DNA from: an uncultured Pelagibacteraceae bacterium
GTDB taxonomy: Bacteria > Pseudomonadota > Alphaproteobacteria > Pelagibacterales > Pelagibacteraceae
Length of the DNA: 38,400 bases
Assembly: GCA_902522365.1 (NCBI GenBank)
Contig: CABYVH010000009.1
Location: forward strand, 1-38,400
Direction: 5' to 3'
A program made the translations under genes and the position numbers. The notes under the pieces were generated by a model. It was not told the DNA's origin. It worked only from the letters and a program-made list of their open reading frames with translations, and searched no databases. Of this stretch, positions 9,296-18,013 are shown in pieces (the stretch's first letter is position 1; the number at the start of each line of letters is the position of its first letter).

Positions 9296-9405
9296 TGATT
9301 CCCCTCTTTCTTTGATTAATAAAAATAAATGTATCAGCGCATCATATAAATAACAATAGTAGTTAAAAATTACTTATAAATGAAAATCTAGGATTTATGA
9401 TATTT

Positions 9406-10362
9406 TTAAAAATTAAATTTTTGATTATTTAGAATTGTTTTAATTAATTTAATCATCAAAGAAATTTTGCTCTTATTTAATTTTTGTAAGATAAACGGAG
9501 CTATTTCTCTTATAAGTTGTTCTCCCTCAACAGTATCATTCAGCATGAATTTTTGTTTTGCTTTTTTAAATGAGTATCCTTGTCCAAGGTAATTTCCCAT
9601 CTTACTATTTCTTCCTCCAGCAGCACTTACATATAAATCGCCAACACCTGCAAGGCTTAAGACTGTCTCTTCGTTACCTTTAAAATATTTTGTTATGTAT
9701 TTCATTTCTAATATTGACTTTTGGAACAAACTTGAAGATCTATTTAAACTTTGACCAGAGCCTATAATCATCGAGTAAATATTTTTAACTGCTGAACATA
9801 TCTCAACACCAACTACATCTGTTGAATATTCTATTAAATAGTATTTAGTAGAGATCATTTTGCCAATGTACTTAGCTGTTTTGATATTTTTATTTGCAAC
9901 AATAACAGTTGTTTGATTTTTTCTAGCTAATTCTTTAGCTAAGCAAGGTCCTTTTAAAACAGAAATATTTAATTTATTATTTTTTTTTAAGAGTTGTTGA
10001 GAGAGTGTTAATATTTTTTTTGAATTTTTTTCATATTTAAGACCTTTAGTAAGTATAAGAATTGGTGATTTAATTTGAAATTTTTTTAATTCTTTTCCAA
10101 TAAAATCAATACCAGATAAACTTAAAGCAATAACAATAAGATCATATTTTTCTCTAAACAACTCATTAGAATAGTTTTTAAAAATTAATTGTTTTGGCAT
10201 TTTAATTTTTAAACTTGAATGATTTTTAGTTTTTGAAGATAGATTTTTAATAAATAATTTACTATAGGGCTCTGTAATTGTTACTTTATTCTTATTATCT
10301 ATACATGGAATAGTAAATGCAGATCCCATAGCTCCACCGCCAATTACTAAGATGTTTTTCAT
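9406..10362 (-). CDS. gpsA: Glycerol-3-phosphate dehydrogenase (NAD(P)+)
   Basis: A cytoplasmic 318-residue enzyme that interconverts glycerol 3-phosphate and dihydroxyacetone phosphate. The Rossmann motif is GGGAMGSAF (residues 8-16). Family marks are LKGPCLAKELA, VEICSAVKNIYSMIIGSG with the active-site lysine, and LAGVGDLYVSAAGGRNSKMGNYLG. Its length is slightly short of the usual 330 or so. It is divergent from tmm across about 100 bases and lies upstream of the sugar-binding-protein gene on the same strand. The placement beside an importer and hydrolase, with glpK nearby, suggests a catabolic role (glycerol 3-phosphate to glycolysis) in addition to, or instead of, lipid precursor synthesis. 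I cannot exclude that a second gpsA for lipids exists elsewhere. Confidence 0.92.
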   Translation of the reverse strand: MKNILVIGGGAMGSAFTIPCIDNKNKVTITEPYSKLFIKNLSSKTKNHSSLKIKMPKQLIFKNYSNELFREKYDLIVIALSLSGIDFIGKELKKFQIKSPILILTKGLKYEKNSKKILTLSQQLLKKNNKLNISVLKGPCLAKELARKNQTTVIVANKNIKTAKYIGKMISTKYYLIEYSTDVVGVEICSAVKNIYSMIIGSGQSLNRSSSLFQKSILEMKYITKYFKGNEETVLSLAGVGDLYVSAAGGRNSKMGNYLGQGYSFKKAKQKFMLNDTVEGEQLIREIAPFILQKLNKSKISLMIKLIKTILNNQKFNF

Positions 10363-10463
10363 ATATAAATTAAATAGATTAAACTAGATATCTAATAACA
10401 AGTAAATTTAAATAAAAAATAGTTTAAATTTTATCAATTTATTTATAAAATAAACTTATAAAT

Positions 10464-11792
10464 ATGACTAAGGTAGCAATAATTGGATCTGGCCCGTGTG
10501 GACTTTCTATTTTAAGAGCATTTGAACATGAGGAAAATAAAGGTTCAGAAATACCTGAAATTGTTTGTTTCGAAAAGCAAGAGGATTGGGGTGGTCTTTG
10601 GAATTATAGTTGGAGGACTGGCTCAGACCAATACGGTGACCCAGTTCACAATAGTATGTACAGGTATTTGTGGTCTAATGGTCCTAAAGAATGTTTAGAG
10701 TTTGCTGATTATTCTTTTGATGAGCATTTTGGAAAGCCTATTCCATCTTTTCCACCTAGAGAGGTTCTATACAACTATATAATTGGAAGAGTAAGCAAAG
10801 GAAAATTAAAAAATAAAATTAAATTTAATACAAGAGTTACAAGTGTAAATTATATTTCTGACAAGTTTGAAGTTGTCTACCAAGATAAATCAAACAATAA
10901 AAAACTAAATGATAAATTTGATTATGTTGTGGTCTCATCTGGACATTTTTCAGTTCCATATATTCCAGAGTATAAAGGTATGAGTTCTTTTCCTGGAAGG
11001 ATAATGCATTCGCATGATTTTAGAGATGCAGAAGAATTCAGAGGAAAAAATGTAGTCGTTTTAGGCAGTAGTTATTCAGCTGAAGATGTAGCACTTCAGT
11101 GTAATAAATACGGAGCTAAAAGCGTTACTATAGGATACAGACACAATCCTATGGGTTTTAAATGGCCAAAAGGGATGAAAGAAGTTTTTCGCCTCGATAG
11201 ATTAGATGGAAATAAAGCTATTTTTAAAGACGGAACAGAACAAGAAACGGATGTTATTATTTTGTGTACTGGTTATTTACACCATTTCCCATTCTTAGAA
11301 GATAACCTAGTTCTCAAAACGCACAATAGACTTTACCCACCTAAATTATACAAAGGTGTAGTTTGGCAAAACAATCACAAACTTATGTATCTTGGTATGC
11401 AAGATCAATTTCACACATTTAATATGTTTGATTGCCAAGCTTGGTATGCAAGAGATGTTATTATGAACAAAATTAAAATTCCAGATGCCAATGAAGTTGA
11501 AAATGATATTCAAAAATGGGTTTCATTAGAGGAAAAATTAGAGAATCCAGATCAAATGATAGATTTTCAAACAGAATATACTAAAGAACTCCACGGAATG
11601 TCTGATTATCCAAAAATAGATTTTGAATTAATCAGAAAACATTTCAAAGAATGGGAGCATGATAAAGTGAATGATATTCTAACATACAGAAATAAATCAT
11701 TCTCTTCTCCTGTGACTGGATCTGTAGCACCAATTCATCATACTCCATGGGCTTCTGCGATGGACGACTCGATGGATACTTTTTTAAAATAA
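10464..11792 (+). CDS. tmm: Trimethylamine monooxygenase (flavin-containing monooxygenase)
   Basis: Bacterial FMO that oxidises trimethylamine to TMAO using NADPH and O2, in the cytoplasm. The 442-residue length fits Tmm. Marks are the FAD motif GSGPCG (8-13), the FMO signature FPGRIMHSHDFR (176-187, pattern FxGxxxHSxxFR), the NADPH motif around GSSYSA (201-206), and LCTGYLHHFPFL near residue 269. The whole sequence reads like SAR11 Tmm. It has no close upstream partner: gpsA diverges and glpK ends convergently 12 bases away. Its product is the substrate of the tdm and tmo genes a few kilobases right, so the locus can use both TMA and TMAO. No Shine-Dalgarno sequence is seen before the ATG. 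Confidence 0.95.
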   Translation: MTKVAIIGSGPCGLSILRAFEHEENKGSEIPEIVCFEKQEDWGGLWNYSWRTGSDQYGDPVHNSMYRYLWSNGPKECLEFADYSFDEHFGKPIPSFPPREVLYNYIIGRVSKGKLKNKIKFNTRVTSVNYISDKFEVVYQDKSNNKKLNDKFDYVVVSSGHFSVPYIPEYKGMSSFPGRIMHSHDFRDAEEFRGKNVVVLGSSYSAEDVALQCNKYGAKSVTIGYRHNPMGFKWPKGMKEVFRLDRLDGNKAIFKDGTEQETDVIILCTGYLHHFPFLEDNLVLKTHNRLYPPKLYKGVVWQNNHKLMYLGMQDQFHTFNMFDCQAWYARDVIMNKIKIPDANEVENDIQKWVSLEEKLENPDQMIDFQTEYTKELHGMSDYPKIDFELIRKHFKEWEHDKVNDILTYRNKSFSSPVTGSVAPIHHTPWASAMDDSMDTFLK

Positions 11793-11804
11793 TTAAGTTA
11801 TTTT

Positions 11805-13283
11805 TCATAATAAAGTTCTATCAACAGCCATTTTCCAACCATTTAACAATTTGCTTCTTAATTTCTTATTTATATTGGGTTTAAAAATTTTTTCTTTTTT
11901 CCATTTTCTCTTTATTTGATCTAATGATTTAAATACTCCAATTTGATATCCAGCAAAAAAAGCAACACCAAGGGCTGTGGTTTCTAGTATTTTAGGTCTT
12001 TCTGTGTTTATATTTATAATGTTTGCTAAAAATTGAGAAAACCAGTTATTTTCAACCATACCTCCATCAATTTTAATAATATTAGGTTTTAATCCATCTT
12101 TTCTCATAGCATTAAATAAATCATAACTTTGATAAGCAACAGACTCTAGTACAGCTCTCACTAATATTTTCCAGTCACTGTCTCTTGTTAAGCCTGTTAT
12201 TAAACCTCTTGCATCAGGTCTCCAGTAAGGGGCTCCCATTCCACTAAACGCTGGCACAATATATACATCGTCATTATTTTTTTTTGATTGAGCAATTCTT
12301 TCCGTATCATAAGCATTATTAACTAATTTCAACTTATCTCTTAACCATTGCACACCTGCACCTGCTATAAAGATTGATCCTTCAAGGGCATAAATATTTT
12401 TTCCATTAAGTCTGTAACAAATAGTTGTTAATAATTTATTCTTAGAATAAATTTTTTTAGACCCAGTATTCATTATTACAAATGCTCCAGTTCCATATGT
12501 ACTTTTGACCGATCCTTTTTCAAAGCAAGACTGACCTACAGCAGCTGCTTGTTGATCTCCTAAGACTGCCGATATTGGTATTTCAGTGCCAATAATTTTC
12601 TTATTTGTGAAGCCAAAATTATCAGCAGAATTTTTTATTTCTGGTAAAATTTTTTTAGAAATTTTAAGTTTTTTTAAAATTTCTTTATCCCATTTATTGT
12701 TATTGATATTAAATAACATAGTTCTACTAGCATTGGTTGCTTCTGTTAAATGATGTTTTCCATTTGTAAGTTTCCAAATTAAAAAAGTATCAACAGTACC
12801 AAATAACAAACTATTTGATTTCAAAAGTTTCTTAGCATTTTTTACATTTTCTAATATCCATTTAATTTTAGTTGCAGAAAAATATGGATCGATAAATAAT
12901 CCAGTTTTCTTTCTAAAAATTTTTTCATAATTTTTTTTCTTTAAGATTTCACAGTATTCTTGAGTTCTACGGTCTTGCCAAACAATTGCATTGTATATTG
13001 GTTTGCCTGTCTTCTTGTTCCAAAGTATAGTTGTCTCTCTCTGGTTAGTAATTCCAATACTTAATATTTTCCCTTTAAGTAAAGATGCTTTTTTAATTAC
13101 TTTTTTTAAGGCCTTAAGTGTTGTAAGCCAAATTTCATTTGGATTATGTTCCACCCATCCATTTTTTGGGAAGTATTGATTAAATTCAAACTGAGATGTA
13201 AATTTTATATTTCCTTCTAAATCAAATAAAATTACTCTAGTTGATGTTGTACCTTGATCGATAGCAACAAGAAATTTTTTCAC
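11805..13283 (-). CDS. glpK: Glycerol kinase
   Basis: FGGY-family kinase of 492 residues that phosphorylates glycerol to glycerol 3-phosphate with ATP. Marks are DQGTTSTRVILFD (9-21), WVEHNPNEIW, ITNQRETTILWNK, AIVWQDRRT, LGDQQAAAVGQ, STYGTGAFVIMNTG, FSGMGAPYW and DGGMVENNWF. The start is a GTG at 13283, four bases after the tmoW stop, so it appears to be the last gene of the TMAO transporter operon. This is an unexpected partner for TMAO uptake. Together with gpsA and the hydrolase/importer block to the left it would channel glycerol to dihydroxyacetone phosphate. Related xylulokinase-type FGGY kinases are less likely, given the glycerol-kinase motifs. Confidence 0.94.
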   Translation of the reverse strand: MKKFLVAIDQGTTSTRVILFDLEGNIKFTSQFEFNQYFPKNGWVEHNPNEIWLTTLKALKKVIKKASLLKGKILSIGITNQRETTILWNKKTGKPIYNAIVWQDRRTQEYCEILKKKNYEKIFRKKTGLFIDPYFSATKIKWILENVKNAKKLLKSNSLLFGTVDTFLIWKLTNGKHHLTEATNASRTMLFNINNNKWDKEILKKLKISKKILPEIKNSADNFGFTNKKIIGTEIPISAVLGDQQAAAVGQSCFEKGSVKSTYGTGAFVIMNTGSKKIYSKNKLLTTICYRLNGKNIYALEGSIFIAGAGVQWLRDKLKLVNNAYDTERIAQSKKNNDDVYIVPAFSGMGAPYWRPDARGLITGLTRDSDWKILVRAVLESVAYQSYDLFNAMRKDGLKPNIIKIDGGMVENNWFSQFLANIININTERPKILETTALGVAFFAGYQIGVFKSLDQIKRKWKKEKIFKPNINKKLRSKLLNGWKMAVDRTLL

Positions 13284-13287
13284 AATT

Positions 13288-15441
13288 TTAGTCTATACCT
13301 AAATGTTTTTTTCTTTTATCGACCCAAGTTCTGATTAAATTGTCAAAAATCAATCCAATGAAAGCAACACAAATTCCAAGTGTTAATCCAATACCTGCCC
13401 CGTTTTTATCTGATAGAGCTTTTAAAATATACTGACCTAGATCCTCTGTCCCAATAAAAGCACCTATAATCACCATAAATAATGCAAAAACTATTGTTTG
13501 ATTAAGCCCTAACATCATGTGTGGAAATGCTAATGGAAATTCTATTTTAAACAATCTTTGAAACTTTGTGACACCTGACATCGTTGCAGCATCATGTAAT
13601 CCTGCTGGCACACTTCTAAGCCCCTCTATCGTGTATCTTGTTGCTGGTATGGTGGCATAAACTATTACTGCAATTAAAACTGATGTGTCAGTAATCCCAA
13701 AAAGCATCATTACAGGAATTAAATATACAAAAGATGGAAAAGTTTGGAATATATCGCAAACATTTAACATGAAGTTTCTAGAATGTTTATTTTGAAAACA
13801 TAAGGTTCCAACGGTAAATCCGATTGCGCACGATACTAATACACCAAAGGTTGCCATGTATGTGGTAACTAAAGCTCTATCCCACCAAGGGCTCAAAGCT
13901 ATGAATAAAGTTAAACCACAAACAACTAAAGCTGATCTAATTCCACCAATTAAATATCCTGCTCCAACAACTAATACTAACGTAGCAATAGCAGGCATTC
14001 TCAAATACAAAGCTCTCATTGGTTGTAGCACATCTACAATTAGCCAAGTATTAAATGCTTTTATATATACGAAGAAAGTATCAAATATCCAGTCAACTCC
14101 TTTATTCCAAAAACCCGCTGTTGATATTCCTTTATTATGTGGAACTTCAAATAAATAATTATACCCATCTTTAAAATTAATTGATCCAAAGTAAGCTAAT
14201 AGAATACCTGCTATTACTACAACGCCAAAGAATAAAGAATTTTTATTTCGTTGAAAAAAATTCAAATTACCAAAATAATCAACTTGTTTATTGGCCCAAG
14301 CTAATGACATCTTATCTAATAGAATTGCAATCAAACTAATGCATAAACCTGCCTCTAATGCTAATCCAATATTCAACTGATTTAATGCTAACAATAAATT
14401 AAATCCTAAACCTTTTGCTCCAATAAATGCAGAGATAACTGCCATAGAAAAACAAACCATTATTACTTGGTTAACGCCTATTAAAATATCTCTTCTCGCT
14501 GTTGGGATTAATACTTTTGACATTAGTTGCCAGTTATTACATCCACTCATTCTACCAGCTTCAATTACCTCTGGAGGGACAGCTCTTAAACCTAATAAAG
14601 TTAAAAGTATCATTGGTGGCACAGCAACAATCATTGTTATAATTACTGCAGCATGGTCACCGACCCCAAAAAGAACTAGTGCAGGAACTAATACCGCATA
14701 CTGGGGCATTGTCTGCATAACTAAAAGTATTGGATATAAAGCTTTTTCTACTCTTTTACTTTTAAATGCCGCAACACCTAAACCTAACCCAAAAATAAAT
14801 GAAAGAGGCGCTGCAACCAATATAAAAGAAAGTGTCTGCATAGAAGGTTTCCATTGCCCAAATATTGAAATGTAAGTCATTGATAAAAGTGCATATATTG
14901 CTAATCCTTTACCTCCTAACTTATAAGCAAGTATTGCTGATCCAGCTGCTACAATAGTCCAAGGTAAGCCTGGTAGTTCTGCCCAAGGGTTAGCATCAAT
15001 CCAATCCCAACTAGTAAATGCAACAATTGTTTCAAGACCACCTAATAAAATTTCTCTAATTAATTCTATTAGAAAAGTCATGAATGCAGTTAAGTTTCTA
15101 GTTATTTGTAAAACTAAAGGTCTAGTTTTATATTCTTGCGTATCTTCATTCCAGAATTCCATTGGCATCCAATCATTCATTAAGAAAAATAATGAATCAT
15201 TTATCCAAATCGGTAACCATCCAAGAAGTGGTGGCAACCTCCAAAAAACATCAAACGCATAATATCTAACTTCTTTGCCTAGAAATACGAAGGCACTCTG
15301 ATTTGGGTCTTTTATAAATTCAGCCTGTCCTCTTATAAATTTATATGTTTCAGGTACATCGATTGCAAAGCATAGTGCAAAAAACACAACTAATAAAAAT
15401 AACCATTGAAATAATTTTGGATATTTTTTTAGAATTTCCAT
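13288..15441 (-). CDS. tmoW: TMAO ABC transporter permease, tandem fused domains
   Basis: A 717-residue inner-membrane protein carrying two ProW-like permease domains in one chain, as in TmoW of roseobacters. The first coupling loop, VIEAGRMSGCNNWQLMSKVLIP, lies near residues 293-313 and the second, HDAATMSGVTKFQRLFKIEFP, near 616-636. Each is followed by a glycine-rich GLN/GVNQ segment. An N-terminal region of about 190 residues holds further helices. It forms the channel for TMAO (or a related betaine) with TmoV and TmoX. The ATG is preceded by the tmoV stop only three bases upstream, and glpK starts four bases downstream. A choline/glycine betaine permease of the same family is the alternative. 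The tmm/tdm context favours TMAO. Confidence 0.88.
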   Translation of the reverse strand: MEILKKYPKLFQWLFLLVVFFALCFAIDVPETYKFIRGQAEFIKDPNQSAFVFLGKEVRYYAFDVFWRLPPLLGWLPIWINDSLFFLMNDWMPMEFWNEDTQEYKTRPLVLQITRNLTAFMTFLIELIREILLGGLETIVAFTSWDWIDANPWAELPGLPWTIVAAGSAILAYKLGGKGLAIYALLSMTYISIFGQWKPSMQTLSFILVAAPLSFIFGLGLGVAAFKSKRVEKALYPILLVMQTMPQYAVLVPALVLFGVGDHAAVIITMIVAVPPMILLTLLGLRAVPPEVIEAGRMSGCNNWQLMSKVLIPTARRDILIGVNQVIMVCFSMAVISAFIGAKGLGFNLLLALNQLNIGLALEAGLCISLIAILLDKMSLAWANKQVDYFGNLNFFQRNKNSLFFGVVVIAGILLAYFGSINFKDGYNYLFEVPHNKGISTAGFWNKGVDWIFDTFFVYIKAFNTWLIVDVLQPMRALYLRMPAIATLVLVVGAGYLIGGIRSALVVCGLTLFIALSPWWDRALVTTYMATFGVLVSCAIGFTVGTLCFQNKHSRNFMLNVCDIFQTFPSFVYLIPVMMLFGITDTSVLIAVIVYATIPATRYTIEGLRSVPAGLHDAATMSGVTKFQRLFKIEFPLAFPHMMLGLNQTIVFALFMVIIGAFIGTEDLGQYILKALSDKNGAGIGLTLGICVAFIGLIFDNLIRTWVDKRKKHLGID

Positions 15442-15444
15442 AAT

Positions 15445-16476
15445 TTAATTATTATTTTTTCTTCCTCCAAAAACTGTGTTAATAATTTTTGCAGGATTTA
15501 TTGAGCCTACGACATTATTTTTGCTATCTGTCACAGCTACTGTTTTTTCTTGAGTTAAAATTTTTTCAGCAACATTTTCTATAATCTCATCTTTTGAAAC
15601 TTTTAAATCACCTATATCAGAAGAGGTTTTTTCATCCATTACATCTTGAATTAATAAAACTTTTTCTCTCGGCACTTCCTCTGTAAATTTTCTTACATAT
15701 TCTGTTGCTGGTTTTAAAACAATATTAGCAGGTGTATCTAACTGTTCAATTATTCCATCTTTCATAATTGCAATACGATCAGCAAGTTTTAAGGCTTCAT
15801 CAAAATCATGAGTAATAAACATAATTGTTTTTTGTAATTTTTCTTGAAGTCTTAAAAATTCATCTTGCATCTCTTTCCTTATTAGAGGATCTAATGCTGA
15901 AAAAGGTTCATCTAAGAACCATATATCTGGCTCGACTGCCAAAGATCTTGCAATCCCAACCCTTTGTTGTTGTCCTCCAGATAACTCTCTTGGAAAATAA
16001 TTTTCTCTTCCATCAAGACCAACGAGTTTGACCATATCCATTGCTTTATTAATACTATCTTCAGTTTTAATACCCTTAATTTGAAGAGGAAAAGCAATAT
16101 TTTCTAAGACTGTTTTGTGAGGAAGTAGTGCAAAACTTTGAAAAACCATTCCCATTTTATTTCTTCTTAAGTCAATAAGTTCCTTGTTATTTAAATTAAG
16201 CAAGTCTTGACCTTCAATAAAAATTTTTCCACCAGTTGCATCTGTTAATCTAGAAATACACCTTAATAATGTTGACTTACCTGATCCTGATAAACCCATT
16301 ACAACTAGCATTTCACCTTTTGAAACTTCAAAAGAAGCATTATTAACTCCTACAATACATCCATTATCTTGAAATGTTTTAGCATCAACATTACCATTTG
16401 CTTCTTTAAGCATTCTCTCAGCGTTTGCTCCAAAAATTTTATAAACAGATTGGCATTTAATTACTGGTTCAGACAT
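15445..16476 (-). CDS. tmoV: TMAO ABC transporter ATP-binding protein
   Basis: A ProV-like ATPase of 343 residues. Walker A is GLSGSGKST (61-69), the Q-loop lies in VFQSFALLPHKTV, the signature is LSGGQQQR (165-172), Walker B is IWFLDEP (185-191), and the switch histidine is His223 in ITHDFDEA. The C-terminal 70 residues resemble a single degenerate CBS domain (around AVTDSKNNVVGSINPAKII), the part that senses ionic strength in osmoregulated betaine transporters. Whether it still senses anything here is unknown. An N-terminal extension of about 40 residues is typical of the betaine group. It is separated from tmoX by three small genes, an unusual arrangement. Confidence 0.92.
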   Translation of the reverse strand: MSEPVIKCQSVYKIFGANAERMLKEANGNVDAKTFQDNGCIVGVNNASFEVSKGEMLVVMGLSGSGKSTLLRCISRLTDATGGKIFIEGQDLLNLNNKELIDLRRNKMGMVFQSFALLPHKTVLENIAFPLQIKGIKTEDSINKAMDMVKLVGLDGRENYFPRELSGGQQQRVGIARSLAVEPDIWFLDEPFSALDPLIRKEMQDEFLRLQEKLQKTIMFITHDFDEALKLADRIAIMKDGIIEQLDTPANIVLKPATEYVRKFTEEVPREKVLLIQDVMDEKTSSDIGDLKVSKDEIIENVAEKILTQEKTVAVTDSKNNVVGSINPAKIINTVFGGRKNNN

Positions 16477-16542
16477 AAATAATATTAAGGTTATACGAAA
16501 TTAAGATAAAATAAAATCTCTATAATTTGTTACATTTCCTCC

Positions 16543-17088
16543 TTAAAAATTTTTAATAAAATAAACTCTTGTATCAATACCTGTACTTAAAAAACTCAAA
16601 GCTTCTCCACTTACTTTAACAGTTTCGTCTACACCAACGTTATTTCCACTTACAACGAAACCTGCAAAACATTTATTTTTTTCATCGTCCCATTTTACAA
16701 ATGTTTCGTCTATTTTATTTCCATTAATTGTATAAATTTCATGTGCTCTAAAGTTTAGAAAATTTGCACCCATTATTGCACGTTGAGGTATAAGTTTAGT
16801 TGCTTTGCAAACAGCTTCATATAATTCATCAGATAATTTGAAATTATCAGTGCCATCAAACGAGACTAAAACACCTGATGGAAGACTAGAAATAAGCTTA
16901 TTAAGTTTCCTTTCTTGAGCTATTCTTTCTTCTTCTATTTTCATTTTTGCAACCAATTCATCACCTTCACCAAAAATATTATTTAAAACAAAAAAAGTTA
17001 GAAAGATAAGAATAATTATACCAACTAATCCACCAAATTGCTTAACTGGTTCTGACAATGTTTTAAAACTATTCTTGGAAACTTCCAT
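16543..17088 (-). CDS. Unknown single-span membrane protein with short coiled-coil stalk
   Basis: I do not recognise this protein. The reading frame opens at 17142, but the ATG at 17088 is preceded by GGAAAA and overlaps the MORN gene by 20 bases, so 181 residues is the likelier form. It has about 17 cytoplasmic residues, one membrane helix (near 20-40, GGLVGIIILIFLTFFVLNNIF region), then a charged helical stretch rich in Glu/Lys/Arg that may be a short coiled coil. A soluble domain of about 115 residues follows with two cysteines (in EAVCKATK and KNKCFAGF). It sits between the MORN gene and tmoV on the same strand. Link to TMAO uptake is by position only. Confidence 0.65.
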   Translation of the reverse strand: MEVSKNSFKTLSEPVKQFGGLVGIIILIFLTFFVLNNIFGEGDELVAKMKIEEERIAQERKLNKLISSLPSGVLVSFDGTDNFKLSDELYEAVCKATKLIPQRAIMGANFLNFRAHEIYTINGNKIDETFVKWDDEKNKCFAGFVVSGNNVGVDETVKVSGEALSFLSTGIDTRVYFIKNF

Positions 17089-17446
17089 TTTTCCAAATAC
17101 CTTTTTTTTGTTTACCATCTGACCAAGTAAAAGTACCTTCACCGTTCATAAAACCATTGGCCCATTCACCTTCGTATGTTGAACCATCAGGAAAAAATAA
17201 AATTCCTATACCGTTCCACTGACTTTCTTTAAATTCACCTTTGTAAATATATCCATTCGGCCATGTTTCAGTTCCTTGGCCATGTTTTTTTGTAGCTACC
17301 CATTCACCTTCATAAGTTGTTTTATCTGTGTAAACCCACTTACCATAACCATTGTCACAATTTCCCTCTTTACATCCTGTGCTTCTTGCTAATGCTAAAG
17401 AAGTGATTAATGAGGAAAAAAGTATAAAAAATATAAGCTTTTTCAT
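17069..17446 (-). CDS. Secreted MORN-repeat protein
   Basis: A 125-residue protein with a signal peptide of about 20 residues (hydrophobic run ending near LALARS). It then has MORN repeats of about 23 residues: YEGEWVATKKHGQGTETWPNG, YKGEFKESQWNGIGILFFPDG, YEGEWANGFMNGEGTFTWSDG, and a last partial unit, KKGIWKNGSF. Two cysteines in GCKEGNCDNGYGKW could form a disulfide at the N-terminus of the mature protein. MORN repeats make small beta-hairpin stacks that bind lipids or proteins. A periplasmic or outer-surface scaffold role is plausible but unproven. It lies inside the transcription unit of the TMAO importer, and its 3' end overlaps the next gene by 20 bases. Confidence 0.85.
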   Translation of the reverse strand: MKKLIFFILFSSLITSLALARSTGCKEGNCDNGYGKWVYTDKTTYEGEWVATKKHGQGTETWPNGYIYKGEFKESQWNGIGILFFPDGSTYEGEWANGFMNGEGTFTWSDGKQKKGIWKNGSFQE

Positions 17447-17480
17447 GAAATTATATTATACAAAATTTCTTAAAAAAAAA

Positions 17481-17942
17481 TTAGGCATTTTTTGATTTAT
17501 TCTTACAGATATAAATTGAAATGTCTTTTTCTGAATTTTCTGTGTTTATATTTTTTGTAATTTCGTGGATTAATTCGCCTGATTTTCTTGTAATTATAGC
17601 AGACTCTGAATAAGTTTTGTCATTGTTAAAGGCTTTAAATAAAACTACGTCCTTATTTACTATTTTTACGTCATAATTAGAATTTTGAGAGAAAAATTTT
17701 GATAATCCATTTACCATTAATGTGCTTGGTTTATTTGAATAAATTTGAAATGAATCTAAATTTTTAACATTTAGGTCGTCTGCTAGAAAAGTTTTATAAT
17801 TATATTCTGAATTCTTAACAATTTTTTTTTCTAACTCACATATAAACTCTAAATTTAAATTTTCACCAATACTTATGTCTTTTGCATAAACAAAATTTAA
17901 AATAAAAAAGTTTAATAATATTAAATAAAATACTTTTGCCAT
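17481..17942 (-). CDS. Unknown small secreted protein
   Basis: No family recognised. The 153 residues begin with a clear signal peptide (hydrophobic from residue 4 to about 18, cleavage probably after VYAKD or YA-K). The mature part is Asn/Lys/Ser-rich with predicted beta-strands (KPSTLMVNGL, YDVKIVNKDVVLFKAF, SAIITRKSGELIHEI) and two cysteines (residue 35 and near the C-terminus), compatible with a small periplasmic beta-rich domain. It is the first gene after the tmoX terminator and starts about 20 bases from it, with no clear ribosome-binding site. It probably shares a transcript with the MORN gene 34 bases downstream. Confidence 0.6.
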   Translation of the reverse strand: MAKVFYLILLNFFILNFVYAKDISIGENLNLEFICELEKKIVKNSEYNYKTFLADDLNVKNLDSFQIYSNKPSTLMVNGLSKFFSQNSNYDVKIVNKDVVLFKAFNNDKTYSESAIITRKSGELIHEITKNINTENSEKDISIYICKNKSKNA

Positions 17943-17960
17943 TAATTATTTGAGGTGATA

Positions 17961-17992
17961 AAAAAATCTCCCCCAATAAAATTGGGAGAGAT
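17961..17992 (-). terminator. Intrinsic terminator after tmoX
   Basis: Arms 17966-17977 and 17981-17992 pair over 12 positions. The one mismatch becomes a G-U pair in the minus-strand RNA. The loop is three bases, and on the minus strand the stem is followed by a T run (17961-17965). It lies just after the tmoX stop codon and before the three small genes, so tmoX can be made in excess over tmoVW. Confidence 0.85.
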
Positions 17993-18013
17993 ATTTAATT
18001 TATTAAATTAACC

